From Leptobrachium leishanense (Eukaryota > Chordata > Amphibia > Anura > Megophryidae): DNA of 64,000 bases. This document shows positions 23,301 through 38,425 of this stretch, one piece after another. The stretch is from the NCBI GenBank assembly GCA_009667805.1, contig CM019063.1, forward strand, positions 404,556,959 through 404,620,958, written 5' to 3'. How positions within the stretch are numbered: the stretch's first letter is position 1; each line of letters starts with the position of its first letter. The notes under the pieces were generated by a model, which worked only from the letters and a program-made list of their open reading frames with translations, searched no databases and had not been told where the DNA came from. Both the position numbers and the translations under genes were made by a program.

Positions 23301-23757
23301 GCTTGAGATGTTTGTCCAAGGGTCAGCAACCAGATGTTTTTGAACTACATTTCCCACGAGGTTCTGCCAACCTAATGAGTGGCTGAGCATCACTGGAAAT
23401 GTAGTTCTAAAACATCTGGAGGCTAAGGTTGCCGACAGCTGTGTTCGTTGAAAGGCTCGGTTAGAATAGGGCCCATGGAATGTAGCCCAGAAATTTTTAA
23501 TCAATCATGAGCAGGTTGTCAGATCCTCACCGATCCAAACTTGAGAGCAGAGTTGACTATGTTGTCACGACATGTTTGCGATCTGGAGACTAATATTCAG
23601 GCAAATTTCAGTAAAATGAGTCCATTTGTTTATGAAGTTATCAGACAGTACTGGTTTCCGAAAGGGCCGATGCAAACGTAAGGTTCAACTCATGTTCAGA
23701 GTTTTAGGCCTGATTTATTTTAACCTACTGAGCTTTTGATGGGTCATCAAACACAAT
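20335..23757. other. SLC10A7 intron, including a candidate conserved block
   Basis: 20335-20880 continues GC-rich sequence that may belong to the same element as the coiled-coil frame. The remainder is AT-rich intron. The part 22440-22740 is free of recognised repeats and holds SOX-like AACAAAG, TTTAATGA and CATATG words; it may be conserved non-coding DNA. A worn small repeat lies at 23322-23440 (ends gggtcagcaacc and ggttgccgac). No exon was seen. Confidence 0.35.
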
Positions 23758-23935
23758 CAGGTCTATTCAAAGAACGGTGAAACTCAGAAGAATGACTGGA
23801 GAAGTGAAAAATCTGGGTCAAAATAGCCAAACCAGAAAAATTCTATTTATCTCACTTTCCAAGTCAGCTATTTGGTCTAGTTTGTTCTCTTCTCCTGCCA
23901 GTTCTCCTGGTTTCACCTTTCTCTGAATAACCCTG
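23758..23935. mobile_element. Palindromic MITE, family M copy 1
   Basis: A palindrome of about 178 bp with ends CAGGTCTATTCAAAGAACGG and the complement of CTCTGAATAACCCTG. Related copies are at 37462, 51465, 53985, 55226 and 59333. Its short length, lack of coding capacity and TA next to most copies fit a Tc1/mariner-type MITE. Confidence 0.75.
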
Positions 23936-25070
23936 AATGTAACCGTACTTTCTATGAGACAATACATGGGATTTTAGGAAGTAAACAAGACCTTTACACA
24001 CAAATCCCTAATACTAGGGGCAAGGTTATCCTTTGGCATCTGATCATAGAAAACTGCCATAAAATGTTTGGTTCAAGCAACAGAGACATTTGATAGTTCA
24101 ATTTGTATGAAGATGAAATACAAATGAAAGCTACATTTCAGTGCTGCTGGATTTACTTCATCCTGGGTATAAAAGAAACCTCGTACTCCGTTGCCAGAGG
24201 AAGGACGCTCCCACTTGAAGGCCTTACTTGGCAGATGTCAGTTGAAAGGCTTGCTTATGGATTATACTGCGGTGTCAAACTCTGTTGGGTAATTTTAGAC
24301 AAATGTGTCATGTGCGACATGGAAATATGGCACGCCGTACATTAGTGATTTCCCCTGTGTTCCAGCCAGGTAGTAATGTGTTATGGAAGTGCTGTGCCCA
24401 CGCGGCGTACTGCTGCAGCGTTGGGAGAAGACGTTTGGTGGAAATTACTTTAGTCAGAAAAGAATCCATTTGCAAAATGTGCTCCCTAACATTTTCCAGA
24501 CAATGCATTGTATTAAAGAGGCATTTTTGATTAATGTTTCATAAACATTTTTCAGCATGACAGCCTAAAGTTCCTCTAAATGCGTTCGTCGTGCTTGCTT
24601 CCATAAAGTCAAACGGCATCTCATAAAGTCTCGTTGGGGTCTGTCAGCCGTAGTGACTCAGAATCTGTACCTTTAGAGCATTAAAATTCATTTGCTTTGT
24701 TTATATTGCTTCAGAGACAGCAAGATGAAAAGACCCTTAGCCCCACATTTCCTTAAATGTGTTATCCAGCATGTGTTTTTTTGTTTGTGCTGTTAATGAT
24801 GTTCTGCTCTGTATGTTTCCATCTCCCTTTTCAAAGCCTTGGCAAGAGAAGTTAAGCTCTTAAGTTCATCGTCATTTACTTCTAGCATTCGAAACCGTGT
24901 ATCGCCTGTGTTCATAAAGTGAATTTATAGTTTAATGCGTACAGAATTGCAGGAAATGTGTACAACAACCACTGACGCACAACCTTCAAGACCGACTACA
25001 TTGAATAGCTGTTACAGTGGCCAGGGAAACCTGAAGAAGGGACAGGCTTCTTTCACTGAGACCTCTTAAA
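23936..25070. other. SLC10A7 intron
   Basis: No gene or clear element. The stretch 24540-24960 has balanced composition without repeat signatures, but nothing more can be said. Confidence 0.35.
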
Positions 25071-25071
25071 G

Positions 25072-26185
25072 TTCATTCAGAAAGTATTCACACCCCTTCA
25101 TTGTTTTCACCTTTGTTAAATTAAATTGTTCACATCAGTCTACACTCGCTACCCCATAATGACGAAGTCAAAAAAATATTTTTGACAAAATTGCAAATGT
25201 ATTAAAAAGAACTTGAAATATCATACTGAAATAAGTATTCAGACCATCTGCTTTTATCACTTGAAATTTAGCTCAGAGCGTCCCATTTCTCTGAATCATG
25301 ATTGAGATGTTTCTTCACTTCTGTTGGAGTCTAACTGTCCACCAAGTTCATTTGATTGGGCATGACTGGAAATGGTACACATCGGTACATGCATACCAGC
25401 ACAAAAACCAATCCATGAGGTCAAAGCAACTGCCAGCAGAGCTCAGACAGAATTGTGTTGAGGTACATAGCTGGGCAAAGCTGCAAAAAATGTAGCTGCA
25501 TTGAAGGTTTCCAAGAGCACAGCCACCTCCAGAATTCTTAAATGGAAAGTATTTGGAACAACCAGGACTTTTTCTAGAATGTGTGCTCGACAAATCTGGG
25601 TGAAGAGCGGTGACCAAAAACCCAATGGTCACTTTTGCTGAGCTCCATTGATTGTGTGGAGATAGGAGAAACCTGCAGAAGAACAATCATCACTGCAAAA
25701 CTCAAAGGATCTGGCCCATATGGCAGCCTAGACAGATGGAAATATCTCCTCACTTTCAGACACATGAAAGCCCACTGGGAATTTTCAGAATGGAAAAAAA
25801 CACTAAAAGATTCTCAGACAGCAAGAAACAAGGACTCCCTTGATCTGAAGTAAAGATTGTACTGTTTTGAACTGAAGCCAGTCTGGAGGAAACCAGGTAC
25901 CACTTACCATCGACGCAGTGTCATCCCAATTGGGAAGCATGGATGTGTAGAATACTGCTTTGTGGTGATTTTTGGCAGCAGGGACTGGAAGATTGGCAAG
26001 GATAGAAGGGAAGCTGAACACTGCAAAATACAGAGCTATCTGTTATGAAAACCTAGTACAGAGTTTCTCAGACTAGGCCCAAGGTTTTACTTTCCCAAAG
26101 GACAATGACCTGAAGCACACAGCCAAGACAATGCAAGACTGGCTTAGGGGCAACTCTGTGACTGTCCTGGAGTGGCCCAGCGGTG
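25072..26185 (+). mobile_element. Degenerate Tc1-like element
   Basis: It begins with the typical Tc1-like end words ttcagaaagtattcacacccc and repeats agtattcagacc at about 25233. The + strand carries scattered transposase remnants, including QLPAELRQNCVEVHSWAKLQ near 25420, HHCKTQRIWPIW near 25695 and a worn QRTMT-type remnant of the DDE block near 26100 (ccaaaggacaatgacctgaagcac). Many stops and frame changes interrupt it. The right inverted repeat was not found, so the 3' end appears truncated near the gtggcccagcgg word at 26173. Confidence 0.75.
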
Positions 26186-26350
26186 GGTTCTTTGTGTTAC
26201 ACTCTAGGCTAAATTTGTTCCTGTTAGTATACGGTGCGAGAGAGCTGTGTATTCCTGTTATGAACAAAGTAAAAGTCGCTGCGGAGCAACATTTTTGATA
26301 CCCTGATAAAAAAAATTGTAAAAATGAAAATTAGTTCGGAGTGAAAATAA

Positions 26351-28945
<2,595 letters not shown>

Positions 28946-29302
28946 ATGTAGAACAGGGCCGGCCCGACAATGGTGCAGAGCGGAGCAGCGGCGTCAGGCG
29001 GCAGAAATTCGGGGGCGGCAAATTTCAGCCACCGGCGCCGCTGCAGCGCTGCACTATTTTTTTTTATCGGCGGCAGGCAGATCCTGCAGCCGCCACGTTC
29101 GTTCCTTCAACGAGCGGCAGCCTGCATGAGTATCTGCCGCTCACCTGAGATCCATCCTCCAGCCTGCCGCGATCGAGATCACGTGAACTCCACGATCTCG
29201 CGTGATGGTGGCAGGCTGGAGGGTGGATCCCAGGCGAGCGGCAGATACTCAAACGTGGTGGCCGCACGATCCGCCCCTTGGAGCCTGGGCCTGGCAGAGG
29301 TG

Positions 29303-29966
29303 AAAGAAAAAATATATAGGGTAATATCCCACAAACTGGGTGTACGCAGAATAGACTTGGCAACTCACAAAGGTAGATGTAAATCAGCCCATCGTCCTCC
29401 AAGGATTGCCATGCAGTAGATGCCCAAACGAAGTTGAATTGGTATCACATCCATCCGATGGTACACGATCTCGGAATAAATAATAAACAAGGATGGCACC
29501 AAGCATCAAATTGTATCTAATAAAAATTTATTTGACTTACTCTTCAGAGTAGTTAAAACAGCATAGCAGTACTGGAGGCAACAGGATAAAAACAAGCAGC
29601 TCAACGCATTTATATGCATAACATTCATCTGCTCGTGAGGAAGACCTTGTGTGGTAGAAACGCGTTGAGCTGCTTGCTTTTATCCTGTTGCCTCCAGTAC
29701 TGCTATGCTGTTTTAACTACTCTGAAGAGTAAGTCAAATAATTGTTTATTATATACAATTTGATGCCTGGTGCCATCCTTGTTTATTATTTATTCCGAGA
29801 TCTTGTACCATCGGATGGATGTGATACCAATTCAACTTCGTTTGGGCATCTACTGCATGGCAATCCTTGGAGGACGATGGGCTGATTTACATCTACCTTT
29901 GTGAGTTGCCAAGTCTATTCTGCATACACCCAGTTTGTGGGATATTACCCTATATATTTTTTCTTT
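29303..29966. mobile_element. Foldback element with arms of about 310 bp
   Basis: The left arm (29303-29611) reads aaagaaaaaatatatagggt and onward. The right arm (29656-29966) ends in its complement, and the whole arms match at most positions, around a spacer of about 45 bp. The centre carries the word gtagaaacgcgttgagctgc. There is no coding sequence. It lies wholly within the hAT-like element 28954-31039. One short indel (aaaaattta against aattg) distinguishes the arms near 29525 and 29740. Confidence 0.9.
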
Positions 29967-30006
29967 TATTTTTAGATTTATATCCCTTTTTTTGAAGCCT
30001 GTCAGA

Positions 30007-30360
30007 GGTGAGCCTGGGGTCAAATATATCCATGAGTGAGCCTGGGGGCAAATATATCCATGAGTGAGCCTGGGGGCAAATATATCCATGAGTGAACCTG
30101 GGGGCAAATATATCCATGAGTGAGCCTGGGGGCAAATATATCCATTAGTGAGCCTGGGGCAAATATATCCATGTGTGAGCCTGGGGCAAATATATACATG
30201 TGTGAGCTGGGGCAAATATACCCATGTGTGAGCTGGGGCAAATATAGCCATGTGTGAGCTGGGGCAATATATATCCTTGTGTGAGCTGGGGCAATATACC
30301 CATGCTAGCTGGTCTGGGGCAATATATCCATGTGTGAACTGGGGGCAATATATCCAGTGT
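30007..30360. repeat. 26-28-bp minisatellite
   Basis: Units resemble gtgagcctgggggcaaatat plus atccatga, about 13 in total. They shorten and diverge rightward (gtgagctggggcaaatatac). The - strand shows open frames (HGYICP repeats) purely because of the repeat. Confidence 0.9.
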
Positions 30361-30659
30361 GAATAAAGGAGTATTTATTAGGACACGAAAAATTGTCATA
30401 ATACGTTTTTCCCTGGGCGTGAGAGTACCCCCACCTATTTTTCCAGAAAAAAAAAGCACTGGGCGGCGGCATCTAGTTTTGCAGGCTGCCGAACAGTAAA
30501 TGGAGCCCAGCAGCCTGACGAGGATCCGCCCACACCCGCGCTGTAATCCTGCACTTCCATTTCCTGGCATAGCTGGCCAGCCAGGTCTAGAATGGAAGCG
30601 CGGGATTACTGTAGTGCGCGTGTGAGGGGTTCCTCCAGACTGCGGCGGCAATTTCTCTC

Positions 30660-30850
30660 CTCTCGCCGGGTCCCGGCTGGGTATGTGACGCTGGGCACTG
30701 CTAGGCATGTGAAGCTGGGCATGTGAAGCTGGGCTCTGCTGGGCATGTGATGCTGGGCACGGCTGGGTATGTGACGCTGGGCACTGCTGGGTATGTGATG
30801 CTGGGCATGTGAAGCTGGGCACTGCTGGGTATGTGACGCTGGGCTCAGTT
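30660..30850. repeat. Tandem block of gctgggcactgctgggtatg units
   Basis: Around eight imperfect units built on gctgggcac, tgctgggtatg and tgacgct/tgaagct. It lies near the right end of the hAT-like element. Confidence 0.85.
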
Positions 30851-31047
30851 ATATACACCTCACATTACTGTATCACCAAGCTCCACAGCAATAAAATTCT
30901 AATGTACGGTGTGTATGAGTGTTTGAATTTTATTGCTGTGGCGCACTGTGATACGCTCATACACACTGCGTGTTTTTTTTTGGGGGGGGCAGCATTTCAT
31001 CCTTCGCTCCAGGCAGCACGATGTCTTGGGCCGGCCCTGATGTAGAA

Positions 31048-31779
31048 TATAGATATGTTGTGTATTAAAATATAATTTACAGATTGTTCTATGCCTGACA
31101 TTCGTCTTCTACAGTTCATGATTTGCCGTGTTATCCGAACACTGGCACTATATAAAATGGAGCGTCAAGCGGACAAAGGTCATTAGGAGAATCAAAAACC
31201 TAGCCGAATTTAATTTTGAAGTCATTAAAGGCTTACGTTCCATCAATGTTCTGGGATAGGACAGCTAGAGTATTTAATAAAAATCGGTCTTATGCCGTCC
31301 ATATCTCTATGGAAAGTATTCTGAACAAAGTCTTGCTGTGCGGTCTCTACTAAACTCAATATAGACTAATCTCTTGCTCACTACCCGAATACAGTCATGA
31401 ATATATACCAAAAAGGAGTAGTTCCTCCAGATATCTCCATCTTTTGGTTTAAACAAGTTACTGGAGTAGAGCAGACTTATATAAAAGTATATAAAGATGA
31501 CTGGGAGACTAGGTAAATAGAAATAAAACTTGGTAGACCTGGTAACTTTTAGGGCCATTGTTAGATAAATGAGAAAGGGCAACGACACTGTTAATCAGAG
31601 GACAGATTCAGTATATGTAGAAATCTGGTGGCTCTTAATTGTCCCCCCCCCCCAGAAAAGGTCCTATTTCATTTTGATCAGTAATCTGTAAGCGTGGCTC
31701 ACGGAGTTTTACACTCTTGGTATCCCACTAGCACAAGAGAGTTTCCGCTGTTATTCCAGTAGAAGCAGAATGCGTTTTA
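31048..31779. other. SLC10A7 intron
   Basis: No gene or named element. A C tract is at about 31640-31653. Confidence 0.35.
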
Positions 31780-31930
31780 GGCTCATGTCAGACGAGCACA
31801 CTGCAGAGTGGAAGGAACGTCCGTGAGAGTGGACGCTAGAAAACGCGTCAACGGAGAGATTTGCTACACGGACGCTTGCTGCACGCACAGTTCGTGCGCC
31901 CGCACAAGTGTGTGACCGGCCCCGTCGCTG
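31780..31930. mobile_element. Harbinger-like MITE, family H fragment
   Basis: The left end GGCTCATGTCAGACGAGCAC follows TTA (31777-31779) and is related to the left ends at 48739 and 55354. The body shares ggaaggaacgtccgtgagag with 6520-6540. No right end was found, so it is truncated. Confidence 0.55.
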
Positions 31931-31959
31931 CATCACACAGCTGCACTATGTGCCACTAC

Positions 31960-32230
31960 ATAAAGTGGTCACAATCAACACTCATGGTATACATTCCAGA
32001 GTACGTAAGGCTCCATTGTGTGTTACCACAGGAGTTGCATGAGATTCTGTACATGAGATCTCGTCCTGCTCAAAGTTATGGCAGAAGGACACAGAGGAAC
32101 TATTTGACCTCGGTGTCCTTCCTTTGAAATCAGGAGCAGTCAGCAAATTGGCACAGTGATCTTGAAGGAAACTGGTAGGTGAATACAGATGTGGAGATCT
32201 CTCTTTTAACTCCGAGAGATTATACTTTGA
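31960..32230. repeat. Dispersed repeat shared with 62690-62920
   Basis: Both segments carry a block like ggacacagaggaactatttg followed by acctcggtgtccttcct, then a gtaggtgaatacagatgtg-like block. Family unknown. Confidence 0.5.
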
Positions 32231-32488
32231 CCAATTGCATCAAAGTAAAGGGATTTCCATTCTGTTTTGGATTTAATAACTGCATCACTGAGTAAATTGA
32301 ATAGCTCAGTAATAGAGCGAGAGATAATTAAAAGCTAAAATGCAGGAACCTTGGTATAGAAATAATTGAGCATTGTTGAATTTTGCTTCCTTTTCTTTAC
32401 CTTTTTCCCCACACAAGTGTTGCATGAGAGGAAAGATCTGGCTATCCGACCAAATCACTGGCAGATATGTTTCACATATCGCTCTTAA

Positions 32489-32891
32489 CCTCCCTGGCGG
32501 TGTTCCCGAGTGTGTCTCAGGGTTAAATTTCACCGCTGAGAGCGGTAACCCCAAGACACACTCGGGCTGGATACATTACCTCCGTGCGCTCCCTCGCTGA
32601 TCTCTGCAGTCTCCTCTGGCGATCGCAACGTTTTACTTACTGGATTCCTTCTCGCGAGGAGGAAACCAGGAAGTAATGAGGTCGCGATCGCCTGAGGAGG
32701 CAGCTGGGGACATCGAGGGAGAGGTGATGTATCCAGCGGCATCCCGAGTGTTGCTCGGGGTTACCGCTTCCAACATAGGAATTTAACACCGAGCCACACT
32801 CGGGATGCTGCTGGGGGGGGGGGCGCAAAAAAACAAACAAGTTGACAGCTTTTAGACTAGAAATTTCACAATAAATAGACCGCCAGGGAGG
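32489..32891. mobile_element. piggyBac-like MITE, second family
   Basis: The ends CCTCCCTGGCGGT and ACCGCCAGGGAGG are perfect complements, with TTAA on both sides (32485-32488 and 32892-32895). Internal inverted words (cccgagtgtgtctcagggtt, cacactcggg) and CG-rich gcgatcgc sites sit in the arms. There is no coding frame. The ends differ from family P, so this is a separate TTAA family. Confidence 0.9.
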
Positions 32892-32895
32892 TTAA

Positions 32896-34019
32896 TAATA
32901 ATAATAGAGCAGAGCTGTGTTCTTACCAAAGTTAAGGCCAGTTATTTTGCTTTTGGAAATTAAATCTTAAAACTGTAATATAAAGTATAGTTTAATAAAC
33001 AATTCTCTATAGGACTTTTAAAGTATGACAATTCATCATATCCTGTGGTGACCTCCATGTTATTGTCATTGTTATCATTGAGCTAAAAATGCAATATTTT
33101 GAGATTAAATGGTTTCTACTCCCTGTAGATCGTTGAACCCTCTAGTTACTAAGTTGATCTAAGGATCTTATTAGAGTGCAAGCAAGGAATTTGTTGGTGC
33201 TTTATAAATACTTGTAACTGTAATTCCTTAGTACATCACAAGCATTAACCCTTCGCAGGGAAACAGAGATATGACCTCTTTTCACATCTCTGTATATCAT
33301 TATGAATGCCTTAGTTTTTGGGGGGTTTTAATGTCCCTTGTGATGCTTTTTGTCCAATTGGTTGTTTTTTGATAATCTATCCTATTCCTTGTGCAAATGT
33401 TGGCAGTGCAACAAACATATTTATAACTAAAAACAAAATGCATCAAAACCTTTCATTTAGTATTCAAAAATTATTTTAAACTTGGGCCTAGGGCGTCAGA
33501 TTTGAAGGGCCAATCATTTTTTTCTCTTTTTCTAGTAGTTTTTTGGTGGGGGTTTGGTCCAATTTCTTTATATAGCTCAGCTTCGCAAAGATTTAAAAGC
33601 AAGAAACCAAAATAAGTCAGTTTTCTTAATATTATTAGAAATCGCTTGGTGTAAATAAGGGGATTGTGAAAGTATCATATGTTTTTTGCTGAAAACATAA
33701 TTATGTTTTTATGTGCAAAGTAATTTTTCTTTCATTTAAGCGTAATCAGGAAACCTAGCATAATTACCCATTAAACTCACCAATAGACTTCTAGTGATCC
33801 ACTGAAAGGCCACCCAAGGGTATTCGTGACAGATGTCGTCTTTTGCATTTGAGTATCTGTATATCTGGTTTTTGCTCATCTTCCTACTATCCATCCACGT
33901 ATATAATATATATATATATATATTTAGTATGTGATTTATTAAATTGTGTCATATATGTTTTAATCTAGAAAGAAAATCATATTTGCATTTTCTAACCAAC
34001 TGATGGTTTTGTATTTTAG
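32896..34019. other. Last SLC10A7 intron, 3' part
   Basis: No element with ends. The word gttggtgctttataaatact at about 33194 matches one at about 57481 and resembles the tail of a SINE or LINE. A (TA)n run lies at about 33901-33923. The acceptor is ttttgtattttag. Confidence 0.45.
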
Positions 34020-34058
34020 GCACTGAAGTTAACGAGGCAGCCCAAAGTCCCCTTATAA
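34020..34058 (+). CDS. SLC10A7: SLC10A7 terminal coding exon
   Basis: After AG at 34018-34019 the frame continues on a codon boundary and encodes ALKLTRQPKVPL followed by TAA (34056-34058). The mammalian tail (as I recall it, GVKLTRPTV) has the same KLTR word, so this is the true end of the protein with a slightly different C-terminus. The phase matches the exon ending at 26542. Confidence 0.9.
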   Translation, partial: ALKLTRQPKVPL

Positions 34059-34190
34059 CATCAAGAAATGGACAAATGTAAATATGTACGATACTGTACA
34101 TACGAGCATATAAACATCACACTAAAGACTTGTATTTGGGAATGTTCAACGCATATTTTATTTTTTTAAATAAAGATCGATTTATCTAAG
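34059..34190 (+). other. SLC10A7: SLC10A7 3' untranslated region (candidate)
   Basis: The first AATAAA after the stop is at 34169-34174, so cleavage would fall near 34190. A second AATAAA at 34301-34306 could give a longer end. The cleavage position is inferred. Confidence 0.55.
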
Positions 34191-34199
34191 TGCCTTATG

Positions 34200-35851
34200 G
34201 ATGCATTTGGCAAATACTTAGTTTGAAAACAAGATCCTTTGTTGTTGAAATCAAAATCTTTGTAATCCTACATCATCACTTTGTATTTTTTTATTTGAAA
34301 AATAAAAGAAACATCAAGAACCTTAAATTTTCAGTTTCAAGCTTTATTAATGTAGATTTCGTTAGATGCGCATTTCCACGTGTGATTAAGAAGGTCATAA
34401 GTAAGGCTGGAATCTGAAGCATTTTAAACCATGGTATCCAAACCTGTCAAATTCTACCTTTTTTTTCCCCTCTCAAGTTTAACCCAAAATGTGTTATCCC
34501 CTTTTATCTGCAAATGTAAGGTCAGTGACTAAAGAGACACTAGGCAAAAAAATGTGTATTTTTTTTTTCTTCTTCAAACCAATATTAAGGTAATATTATA
34601 TAATGTGAAGCCCTGTTTTAAAGAAATGTTTAAAAGTCATTTACAACTTACATTCCACTGCTAAATTGTCAGGCTGATTCACTCAATCGACACCTCTCAG
34701 CATTCCCGATCATAACCAGCCCATTACATACAGCTCATATAGAGATACTAAGGACGAACAGAGGGAATATATACAAAACACACTATTATTCCTATACATA
34801 TTTATCAAATTGGTCCCAAAACACTAGTATACTGAAAAGGCCCTGTCATCTTTACCCTATGCTGGGTGGGGTAAGTTTTTAGAAGGATGTTGTAGTCAAA
34901 AATGTGTTTTTACATGTGCTATTGTTAAGATTCAAAAGAGTCAGTAATGGACTAGTTGTGTAATCTACATTTTTTTCTTTTAAACGTAAGGACAGTAATA
35001 ACATTTTTAATTATTAAACACTCCTTTTAATTAGGTAGAAGAAGCCATCCGCCATTTTTTTTTTGTGTCCCATGGAAGAACTCTGTATTATACGTATCAC
35101 ACATGCAGTGATTCCTGACATGCGCGGTAAAGGCAGTGAGCCAGAGGAGATGCATGGAGCATGTGCAAAAATGCACATGTGCAGAATTGACGATAATGAT
35201 GGAAACTTGAAATGCATGTCAGACTACACCTTGTCAAAGTATTAGAGAGTTTCTGAAGTGTCAATAACCTCGGCGCATTCTTCCATACATATTACAGTAA
35301 ACTGTCATAGAAAGTATGGATCGTAAGATTTTATCTCCCCACCAGATCACCCTACGTCAATAATGCACGTAAGGGGTTAACCAAGTTAGAATAACAGCCG
35401 TAAAGCAAACCTACAGAAAATCCTTTGACCGGACATAATGTCGATTTCTTTTACGCTCGTTCCAGTCCGTACATTCTGAGATTGTTATCATATGGTTTAA
35501 TCTATATCAAGCATATATCACTCACAATCAAATATGTGCAAAAGAAGAAAACCTTTTTATTTAACAAATAAAATCGTTCAACACTGCTGTACATATACAT
35601 CTAGGCATATAGCCTACAGTTCATTATCTGCATTTCAGTTGTCAAGAATTCCACAGGAATAATAATATGTTGCTATAACGCATCATCTTAGATCAAAATG
35701 ATGAACCTGATAACCAATCTCTGCTTGGGATACTCCTTCTGGAGACATCAACCTACAGATTGATCTAAATATCAGTGTATTACAGCATATCTAATCTCTT
35801 TGCAACCAATCTTCTACAGACCAATTTGGGATATATCTACAGACATAGGGG
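34200..35851. other. Intergenic sequence
   Basis: No gene or named repeat was seen between the SLC10A7 3' end and the TTAA element at 35852. Confidence 0.4.
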
Positions 35852-36198
35852 TTAACCCCATCATGACCAGGCGACTTTACCATTGCCTGCCTAAAAGTAC
35901 CCACTGCTGTTTTTACATTTCTGCACGGTTTGTGTTTAGCTCTAATTTTACTCCTACTCATTTATGGAATCCACACATATTACAGTGGCAAGAAAAAGTA
36001 TGTGAACCCTTTGGGATTATGTGGAGTTTTGCATGAATTGGTCATAAAATGTGCTCTGATCTTCATCTAAGTCACAACAATTTGAAAAACAGTCTGCTTA
36101 AAATAATACAACACAAACATTATATGTGTATGTTTTTATTGAACAGAACATGTAAACATTCACAGTGCAGGGTGGAAAAAGTATGTGAACCTTTGGAC

Positions 36199-37312
<1,114 letters not shown>

Positions 37313-37461
37313 TAATCTCACACTGATTGGACTCAAGGTTGGCTCACTCCTGGCTCCAATTAGCTCTTGGAGAAGTCATTAGGCTAGGGGTTCACATACT
37401 TTTCCCACCCTGCACTGTGAATGTTTACATGTTATGTTCAATAAACACATGAAAACATATA

Positions 37462-37628
37462 CAGGGTTATTCAGAGAGCGTGAAAAGCACGAGAATGACT
37501 GGAGAATGAAAAATAGCCAATTTGTAAAGTGAGATGAAAGGGAGAATTTTTCTGTTTTGGCTGTTTTGACCTAGAATTTTTCATACTCCAGTCATTCTCC
37601 TGCTTTTCACGCTCTCTGAATAACCCTG
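37462..37628. mobile_element. Palindromic MITE, family M copy 2
   Basis: Ends CAGGGTTATTCAGAGAGCG and its complement, preceded by TA and followed by TG (a worn TA). It sits within the right terminal repeat of the Tc1-like transposon, so it inserted after that element was formed or was carried with it. Confidence 0.88.
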
Positions 37629-38425
37629 TGTGTTTTTCAAATTGTTGTGATTTAGATGAAGATCAGAGCACATTTTATGACCAATTCATGAAAAACTCCA
37701 CGTAATCCCAAAGGGTTCACATATTTTTTCTTGCCACTGTATATACCGTTTTCTTCACCATTAAATGGACTTTCTAAAGATACCATCATTTCCATCATAT
37801 TGTATAATTTACTATAAAAACAATTATGAAATGTGATGAAAACAAATGGAAAAAAAAACACACTTTTTCAAACTTTAATCCCCAAAATCTACAAACAAAA
37901 ACGACCCCGGCTAAATGGTTTCAAAATTTTGTCCCGAAATAAGAAATACCCAATTTTTACATGTTTTTTCTTTTTAACCCCTTCACTGCTGAGGCATTTC
38001 ACCTGTGTGTGCTGAGCTCATTTTGACCCTTTTATGCTCCTCATGTTTAAATGTGATTTGAAGTCCTATTTTGTTATACACCAGACAAATTAAAAAAAAA
38101 AAAAAATTATTTTTTTACACCACACCTATCATTGGCCTCATTATGATCAGGCCTTTCCAATGATTAACTGCCACGGATCAGGAGATACAGGGATCCAAAG
38201 GACGGCCAGGGCCCATAATAAAACGGTCGGGCTGACTTGAAGGAAGCCAGTCCGATGTGGGACCCTGGCTAGAGAGGTGAGTATAGGAAGAAAGGGGGGG
38301 TTAAAGGACCATGGCGTACATCCTGGGTAAAATTACCTTTAAGGACCAAGGATGTACTAAGGACCATGATGTACATAGTTTTTCCCAGGACGTACTATGT
38401 TCGTCAGTGGTCCTTAAGGGTTTAA

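Larger units (their letters stand above)
28954..31039. mobile_element. hAT-like composite element, 2.1 kb
   Basis: The ends CAGGGCCGGCCC and GGGCCGGCCCTG are perfect inverted repeats, and both flanks carry the identical 8-bp duplication ATGTAGAA (28946-28953 and 31040-31047). That is the signature of a hAT-group insertion. Inside are a GC-rich left part (29080-29250, itself an imperfect inverted repeat on cgagcggcag/ctgccgctc), a 664-bp foldback (29303-29966), a 26-28-bp minisatellite (30007-30360) and a second tandem block (30660-30850). No transposase was found, so it is a non-autonomous element that has collected internal repeats. Confidence 0.9.

Noticed and set aside
29850..30858. Long - strand frames with HGYICP and CPASHTQ repeats
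   Set aside because: They translate minisatellites inside a hAT-like element; the repeats alone explain the open frames.
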